The notes beneath the pieces are model-generated. The model did not search any database. It saw only the letters and a list, made by a program, of their open reading frames with translations, and had not been told where the DNA came from. From an uncultured Collinsella sp. (GTDB taxonomy: Bacteria; Actinomycetota; Coriobacteriia; Coriobacteriales; Coriobacteriaceae), in contig UROM01000057.1 of the NCBI GenBank assembly GCA_900549455.1, positions 1 through 10,474 on the forward strand: a DNA stretch of 10,474 nucleotides. The letters are read 5' to 3'. The stretch's first letter is position 1. Every line of letters starts with the position of its first letter. Shown here one piece after another: positions 6,623 through 10,474 of the stretch. Position numbers and translations under genes: made by a program.

Positions 6623-6706
6623 GCGGGCGTGGCGGAATTGGTAGACGCGCCAGATTTAGGTTCTGGTGGGATTCCCGTGAAGGTTCGAGTCCTTTCGCCC
6701 GCACCA
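6623..6706 (+). tRNA. tRNA-Leu (anticodon UAG), CCA encoded
   Basis: The cloverleaf folds by eye. The acceptor stem GCGGGCG (6623-6629) pairs with CGCCCGC (6696-6702), followed by discriminator A and encoded CCA (6704-6706). The anticodon stem CCAGA (6650-6654) pairs with TCTGG (6662-6666) around the loop TTTAGGT, giving anticodon TAG (6657-6659), which reads leucine CUA and related CUN codons. A long variable arm (GGGATTCCC) marks a class II tRNA, and the T-arm has the loop TTCGAGT. A33 is the expected U. Length is 84 bases including CCA. It sits alone between two protein-coding units with its own likely promoter. Confidence 0.97.
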
Positions 6707-6740
6707 TCGCACCTGCGTCGGCCCTGGCCGTCGCGACACT

Positions 6741-6775
6741 TTGTTGCATAAAGGTACCAGCACCTCAGATAAGCT
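6741..6775 (+). promoter_or_regulatory. Weak candidate promoter for tig
   Basis: TAAGCT at 6770-6775 fits TAnnnT, and TTGTTG/TTGCAT at 6741-6749 could serve as a -35, although the spacing (20 or more bases) is too long. The stretch between the tRNA and tig (6707-6794) shows no terminator hairpin, so read-through from the tRNA promoter into tig is also possible. Confidence 0.3.
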
Positions 6776-6794
6776 GGGCAGTATGAGGAGGAAC

Positions 6795-8096
6795 GTGTTG
6801 AACATCACCGCTTCTGACGTCAAGGACGCCAAGCTCACCGCTACGGTCACCATCCCGGCCGCCGACGTCGACGCCGCGATCAAGAAGGCCTACAAGGACA
6901 CCGCCAAGAAGTACCGCTTCCCGGGCTTCCGCGCCGGTAAGGCCCCCCGTCCGGTCATCGACTCCGCTCTTGGCGCCGAGGCTACCCTCGCTCAGGCCAC
7001 CAACGACCTGATCGCCGCCAACGAGCCCGCCGTCCTCAACGAGCTGGACATCGTCCCCACCAAGAACGGTGACTACAAGGAGCTCGACCTCGCCAAGGAT
7101 CACGAGGACTACACCTACACCGTCGAGTTCTCCCTGCGTCCCGCCGCTGAGCTCTCCTCCTTCGACGCCGTCGAGATCGAGATGCCCCCTGCGGAGGTCA
7201 CCGAGTCCGAGATTAACAACCAGGTCGAGATGCTCCTCAACTACCGTGCCACCTTCGAGGACGTCGAGGGTCGCGCCGTCGAGGCCGAGGACTACGTCAC
7301 CGTCGACCTCAAGGCCGTCGAGAACGCCGACAACTTCGCCGCCGAGGGCCGCATGCTCATCGCCGGTAGCGACAGCAACCCCGCTGAGTTCAACGAGGCC
7401 CTGATCGGTGCCAACGTTGACGACGTCAAGTCCGTCACCTGGACCGACGAGGTCGAGGAGGGCGAGGAGGCCGAGACCCACACCGTCGAGGTCACCGTCA
7501 AGGGCATCAAGGTCCGCAACACCCCCGAGCTCACCGACGAGCTCGTCAAGTCCGACTTTGGCTTTGACAGCATCGAGGCCATGCGCGATGCCATCAAGAT
7601 CGAGATCGAGCAGGACAAGGCTTCCCGCCTCCCGGCCGAGAAGGAGAACCGTTGCGTCTCCGCTCTCGCCGAGCGCCTGCAGCTCGACGAGATGGACGCC
7701 GACTACGAGCAGTCCGTCTTTGAGGAGCTTGGCCAGAACTTCCTGTCCAACCTCGCTGCCCGCGGCATGACCCTCGACACCTGGCTGCCGGCTTCCGGCC
7801 TGACCATGGAGCAGTTCGTCGGCGACCTGCACAAGCAGGCCAACGATGTTGCCCGCGAGTCCTTGGCGCTCGACGCCCTCGCCCGTGAGCTCAAGATTGA
7901 GGTCACCGAGGACGACGTCAACGCCGAGTTCGAGAAGGCTGGCGTCAAGGACGTCGAGGCTTCCAAGGCCGAGTTCATCGCCGATGGCCGTATGCCTGCT
8001 GTCCGCGAGTCCATCCGTCGCTCCAAGGCCGTCGACCACCTGGTCGAGAACGCGAAGGTGACCGAGGTCGACGAGACCGCCAAGGACGCCGAGTAA
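6795..8096 (+). CDS. tig: Trigger factor, ribosome-associated chaperone
   Basis: Trigger factor binds ribosomal protein L23 at the exit tunnel and shields nascent chains. The 433 residues match the family length. The N-terminal domain carries the ribosome-docking signature GFRAGKAP (44-51). The middle segment (about 150-240) sits where the FKBP-type prolyl isomerase lies, but is short, acidic and lacks a recognisable FKBP core. The remainder is the long helical C-terminal chaperone domain (about 245-420), ending in an acidic tail. The start is non-ATG: AGGAGG at 6786-6791 precedes GTG 6795 by three bases and TTG 6798 by six. Either is plausible, and TTG has the better spacing. The in-frame ATG at 6783 overlaps the ribosome site and is unlikely. 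Codons are strongly biased to GCC, GTC, GAC, GAG and AAG, as in highly expressed genes. It precedes clpP-clpX, a conserved order in bacteria. Confidence 0.94.
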   Translation: MLNITASDVKDAKLTATVTIPAADVDAAIKKAYKDTAKKYRFPGFRAGKAPRPVIDSALGAEATLAQATNDLIAANEPAVLNELDIVPTKNGDYKELDLAKDHEDYTYTVEFSLRPAAELSSFDAVEIEMPPAEVTESEINNQVEMLLNYRATFEDVEGRAVEAEDYVTVDLKAVENADNFAAEGRMLIAGSDSNPAEFNEALIGANVDDVKSVTWTDEVEEGEEAETHTVEVTVKGIKVRNTPELTDELVKSDFGFDSIEAMRDAIKIEIEQDKASRLPAEKENRCVSALAERLQLDEMDADYEQSVFEELGQNFLSNLAARGMTLDTWLPASGLTMEQFVGDLHKQANDVARESLALDALARELKIEVTEDDVNAEFEKAGVKDVEASKAEFIADGRMPAVRESIRRSKAVDHLVENAKVTEVDETAKDAE

Positions 8097-8117
8097 TTCT
8101 CGCCACCTTGCCCGCGA

Positions 8118-8154
8118 GCGCATGCATGCGCCCGTGATGGGGTAAAGTTATACA
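8118..8154 (+). promoter_or_regulatory. Candidate clpP promoter and palindromic operator
   Basis: A perfect 14-bp palindrome, GCGCATGCATGCGC (8118-8131), lies just upstream of the -10-like TAAAGT (8143-8148) and TATACA (8149-8154). No -35 is seen; the palindrome occupies that place, as a repressor or activator site would. No match to the CtsR or HspR operator patterns I know. Low certainty. Confidence 0.35.
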
Positions 8155-8172
8155 CCGGTTATCCGGTTGCTT

Positions 8173-8216
8173 CGTACGGTGCCAGCCAATGCATAGCATG
8201 CGGGCACCGTACGTTT
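8173..8216 (+). terminator. Hairpin between tig and clpP: terminator or leader structure
   Basis: CGTACGGTGCC (8173-8183) pairs perfectly with GGCACCGTACG (8203-8213), an 11-bp stem. A small inner ATGC/GCAT stem (8189-8199) lies within the loop. Only TTT follows (8214-8216), so termination would be weak. It is either the tig terminator or, if the promoter at 8143 is used, a structured clpP leader. Confidence 0.55.
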
Positions 8217-8258
8217 ATCTAGAACCGCTATTGGTCCGTAAGAGAAATGGAGATGCGT

Positions 8259-8879
8259 ATGATCGCTAAGTTCGATTCCGCCCTCGTGCCATACGTTATC
8301 GAGCAGACGCCGCGCGGCGAGCGCAGCTACGATATCTATTCGCGCCTGCTCAACGACCGCATCATCTTCTTGGGCGAGGAGATTAACTCCGTCAGCGCCA
8401 ACCTGGTCGTTGCCCAGCTGCTGCATCTTGAGAGCCAGGATGCCGAGAAGGATATCTCGCTCTACATCAATTCGCCCGGCGGCGAGGTCTACTCCGGCCT
8501 GGCGATTCTGGACACCATGAACTTCATCAAGCCCCAGGTCTCCACCATCTGCGTCGGTATGGCCGCGTCCATGGCCGCCGTGCTGCTTTCGGCCGGCGCC
8601 AAGGGCAAACGCTTCTGCCTGCCGCACTCCAAGGTCATGATTCACCAGCCCAGCGGCGGTGCGCAGGGCCAGCAGACCGAGATCGAGATCGTGGCCGAGG
8701 AGATCAAGAAGACCCGTCGCGAGCTCAACCAGATTCTGTCCGACGCATCGGGCCAGCCCATCGAGAAGGTCCAGGCCGATACCGAGCGCGACAACTACCT
8801 CACGGCTGCCGAGGCCCTCGACTACGGTCTGATCGACCGCATTGTCACCTCGCGCGACCTCGCCGCGAAGGGCGCCTAG
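8259..8879 (+). CDS. clpP: ATP-dependent Clp protease proteolytic subunit
   Basis: ClpP is the tetradecameric serine peptidase chamber that degrades substrates unfolded by ClpX or other Clp ATPases. From ATG 8259 it has 206 residues, the usual size. The catalytic triad is visible as Ser104 in GMAASMAA, His129 in MIHQP and Asp178 in ERDNYLT. NSPGGEV (71-77), the substrate-binding strand region, is intact. The short N-terminal propeptide ends before the ALVPYVIEQTPRGERSYDIYSRLL segment. Three in-frame ATGs compete (8247, 8253, 8259). GGAG at 8249-8252 lies six bases before 8259, making it the best start; starting at 8247 would add four residues. clpX follows after one base, so the two are co-translated as a ClpXP unit. 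Confidence 0.96.
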   Translation: MIAKFDSALVPYVIEQTPRGERSYDIYSRLLNDRIIFLGEEINSVSANLVVAQLLHLESQDAEKDISLYINSPGGEVYSGLAILDTMNFIKPQVSTICVGMAASMAAVLLSAGAKGKRFCLPHSKVMIHQPSGGAQGQQTEIEIVAEEIKKTRRELNQILSDASGQPIEKVQADTERDNYLTAAEALDYGLIDRIVTSRDLAAKGA

Positions 8880-8880
8880 G

Positions 8881-10296
8881 ATGGCCGGTAACATGCAGGA
8901 CGGCTTCGACGAGAACGGCAACCCCATCCGCTGCTCTTTCTGCGGAAAAGAGCAGGGTCAGGTTCGCCGCCTGGTGAAGGGCCCGACCAATATCTTTATC
9001 TGCGATGAGTGCGTTGCCGCCTGCTCCGAGATTCTGGAGGAGTCGCTGGCTTCGGACTTTATGGATGCCGCCCGTAACGGCAAGCTGCCGGGCTTTCTCA
9101 GCGACCACGGCCAGGCTGCCGGTCAGCCTGCTGTAGATCCTGAGGCCGAGGGTTTTGAGCTGGAGGACGACGCCCGCCAGGTCATTACGCACGTGCCGAC
9201 GCCGCACGAGATCTATGACGAGCTTTCGGCCTATGTCATGGGCCAGGAGGACGCCAAGCGCGCCATGTCGGTTGCCGTGTACAACCACTATCGTCGCGTA
9301 ATCGAGGGCGGCGCCGCGCTTTCGGCCTTTGACGAGGCTGACGGCATGGGCGGCCAACTCGACGATGATATGGACGAGGTGGAGCTCGCCAAGTCCAATA
9401 TTCTGCTGCTCGGTCCCACCGGTACCGGTAAGACCCTGCTGGCCCAGACGCTCGCGCGCATCCTCGAGGTGCCGTTTGCCATTGCCGACGCTACCGCGCT
9501 TACCGAGGCCGGTTACGTGGGCGAGGACGTGGAGAACATCCTGCTCAAGCTCATCAACGCCGCCGATGGCGACATCGAGCGCGCGCAGGTGGGCATCATC
9601 TATGTCGATGAGATTGACAAGATTGCCCGCAAGGCCGAGAACCTCTCCATCACCCGTGATGTTTCGGGTGAGGGCGTTCAGCAGGCGCTGCTTAAGATCC
9701 TTGAGGGCACGGTGGCCAGCGTTCCGCCCACCGGCGGCCGTAAGCATCCCCAGCAGGAACTGCTTCAGATCGACACGACCAACATCCTGTTTATCTGCGG
9801 CGGTGCCTTTGTGGGCCTGGACAAGATCATCGCCGACCGCGTGGGCAACAAGGGCGTAGGTTTTAACTCCGAGATCGCCGGCCCCACCTCGGTCGACGAG
9901 AATGATCTGCTGCGTCAGGTGCTCCCGCAGGACCTCAACGCCTTTGGCATGATCCCCGAGTTCGTGGGCCGTACGCCCGTCGTGACCCAGACGCAGGCGC
10001 TCGACGAGGACGACCTGGTGTCGATCCTGACGGAGCCCAAGAACGCCGTGGTGCGCCAGTACCGCAAGATGTTCCAGCTCGAGGACGTGGACCTGGAGTT
10101 TGAGGACGCCGCCCTGCACGAGATTGCCCGTATGGCGCTCGCCCGCAAGACCGGTGCCCGCGGTCTGCGCTCCATCTGCGAGGACGTGCTGCAGCAGACG
10201 ATGTTCGACCTGCCCAGCGAGGAGGGTGTCGCCAAGGTCATCGTGACCGAAGCCTCCGTAAAGGGCGAAGAACAGCCCCAACGCATCTACGGCTAA
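8881..10296 (+). CDS. clpX: ATP-dependent Clp protease ATP-binding subunit ClpX
   Basis: ClpX is the AAA+ hexamer that recognises tagged proteins, unfolds them and feeds them into ClpP. It has 471 residues, against about 424 in E. coli. The N-terminal zinc finger has C18, C21, C41 and C44. AAA+ motifs are Walker A GPTGTGKT (178-185), pore loop GYVGED (211-216), Walker B IIYVDEID (239-246), the RKH pore loop (287-289), Arg finger R364 in PEFVGR and sensor-2 R427 in GARGLR. VGF (326-328) occupies the ClpP-docking IGF loop. The extra length lies in the linker after the zinc domain and in an acidic insert (about 145-168) before Walker A. ATG 8881 follows AAGGG at 8868-8872 by eight bases, and one base separates it from the clpP stop. 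An upstream in-frame ATG at 8842 lies inside clpP and has no support. Confidence 0.97.
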   Translation: MAGNMQDGFDENGNPIRCSFCGKEQGQVRRLVKGPTNIFICDECVAACSEILEESLASDFMDAARNGKLPGFLSDHGQAAGQPAVDPEAEGFELEDDARQVITHVPTPHEIYDELSAYVMGQEDAKRAMSVAVYNHYRRVIEGGAALSAFDEADGMGGQLDDDMDEVELAKSNILLLGPTGTGKTLLAQTLARILEVPFAIADATALTEAGYVGEDVENILLKLINAADGDIERAQVGIIYVDEIDKIARKAENLSITRDVSGEGVQQALLKILEGTVASVPPTGGRKHPQQELLQIDTTNILFICGGAFVGLDKIIADRVGNKGVGFNSEIAGPTSVDENDLLRQVLPQDLNAFGMIPEFVGRTPVVTQTQALDEDDLVSILTEPKNAVVRQYRKMFQLEDVDLEFEDAALHEIARMALARKTGARGLRSICEDVLQQTMFDLPSEEGVAKVIVTEASVKGEEQPQRIYG

Positions 10297-10303
10297 AACC
10301 TGT

Positions 10304-10317
10304 CAAAAACGTTTTTG
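10304..10317. other. 14-bp palindrome between clpX stop and terminator
   Basis: CAAAAACGTTTTTG is a perfect palindrome seven bases after the clpX stop. Its T-run could act as a minor termination signal, or the site could bind a dimeric regulator. No known motif was recognised. Confidence 0.35.
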
Positions 10318-10320
10318 TCG

Positions 10321-10355
10321 ATGGCCTCCGACCGCCCGCGGTCGGAGGCTATTTT
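10321..10355 (+). terminator. Intrinsic terminator after clpX
   Basis: An 11-bp GC-rich stem (GCCTCCGACCG 10324-10334 with CGGTCGGAGGC 10339-10349, loop CCCG) is extended by A-T pairs. It is followed by TTTT (10352-10355) and an AT-rich stretch. It ends the clpP-clpX unit. Confidence 0.93.
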
Positions 10356-10383
10356 ATATATACGCAATAACCCCAACTACCTG

Positions 10384-10392
10384 TGTTATTCT
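10384..10392 (+). promoter_or_regulatory. Candidate extended -10 promoter for a gene beyond the window
   Basis: TGT-TATTCT (10384-10392) matches the TGn-TAnnnT form seen before the tRNA and hydroxylase genes. It lies in an AT-rich gap after the clpX terminator. A start near 10399 would give a transcript leaving the window. Confidence 0.42.
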
Positions 10393-10446
10393 GTGTGTTT
10401 GTTTAAGCCTCAGCGAAGTCATATCAGACTGAAGTAATCGATACCT

Positions 10447-10459
10447 AAGGGGAGGAATG
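10447..10459 (+). promoter_or_regulatory. Shine-Dalgarno-like AAGGGGAGG near the window end
   Basis: AAGGGGAGG (10447-10455) is a strong ribosome-site sequence. The ATG directly after it (10457-10459) is followed at once by TAG, and no other ATG, GTG or TTG occurs before the window ends 15 bases later. The gene it would serve is therefore not visible, or the sequence has another role. Confidence 0.35.
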
Positions 10460-10474
10460 TAGGCCCGATTTTCG

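Noticed and set aside
6569..6751. Short plus-strand ORF of 60 codons
   Set aside because: It spans the tRNA-Leu gene; its sequence is tRNA read as codons.
6765..8123. Minus-strand open frame of 452 codons opposite tig
   Set aside because: Leucine-, glycine- and valine-rich shadow with no recognisable domain; the plus strand encodes trigger factor with proper motifs.
8845..10281. Minus-strand open frame of 478 codons opposite clpX
   Set aside because: Shadow of clpX; no motif or ribosome site.

Overview
The window is about 10.5 kb of GC-rich DNA (by eye above 60%) with strong C/G preference at third codon positions. It looks like the end of a draft-assembly contig from a high-GC Gram-positive anaerobe. 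The gene content (anaerobe-type molybdenum hydroxylase, DUF3343 protein, NADP-type GdhA, tig-clpP-clpX) and promoters that look like extended -10 elements (TGn-TAnnnT) fit Actinomycetota of class Coriobacteriia, for example Collinsella. That placement is inferred from style and content and was not tested by a search. All genes read on the + strand.

Region 1 (1-894) starts with 46 bases of sequencing adapter, so the first genomic base is about 47. A 5'-truncated mobA follows (molybdopterin nucleotidyltransferase), then a small protein joining a cysteine-rich metal-binding-like head to a DUF3343 (putative Se/S carrier-like) domain. Region 2 (895-1227) has no gene. It holds a perfect 37-bp inverted repeat with nested hairpins and then the gdhA promoter and leader. 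Region 3 (1228-2642) is gdhA with a very strong terminator. Region 4 (2643-6536) is a two-gene operon with a 1-base stop/start overlap: an FAD subunit and a fused [2Fe-2S]/molybdenum subunit of a xanthine-dehydrogenase-family hydroxylase, closed by a terminator. Region 5 (6537-6706) is a tRNA-Leu(UAG) gene. Region 6 (6707-10355) is the conserved protein-quality-control block tig, clpP, clpX with a terminator. The last 120 bases hold a likely promoter and a Shine-Dalgarno-like sequence for a gene outside the window.

The genes fall into two functional groups. MobA, the DUF3343 protein and the two hydroxylase subunits plausibly form a split locus for cofactor maturation and enzyme of a possibly selenium-dependent molybdenum hydroxylase, with gdhA between the halves. 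Trigger factor and ClpXP act in folding and degradation of proteins. I do not see an obviously new defence or mobile system. The least explained items are the nested inverted repeat, the cysteine-rich DUF3343 fusion, and unusual residues in the molybdenum active-site motifs.
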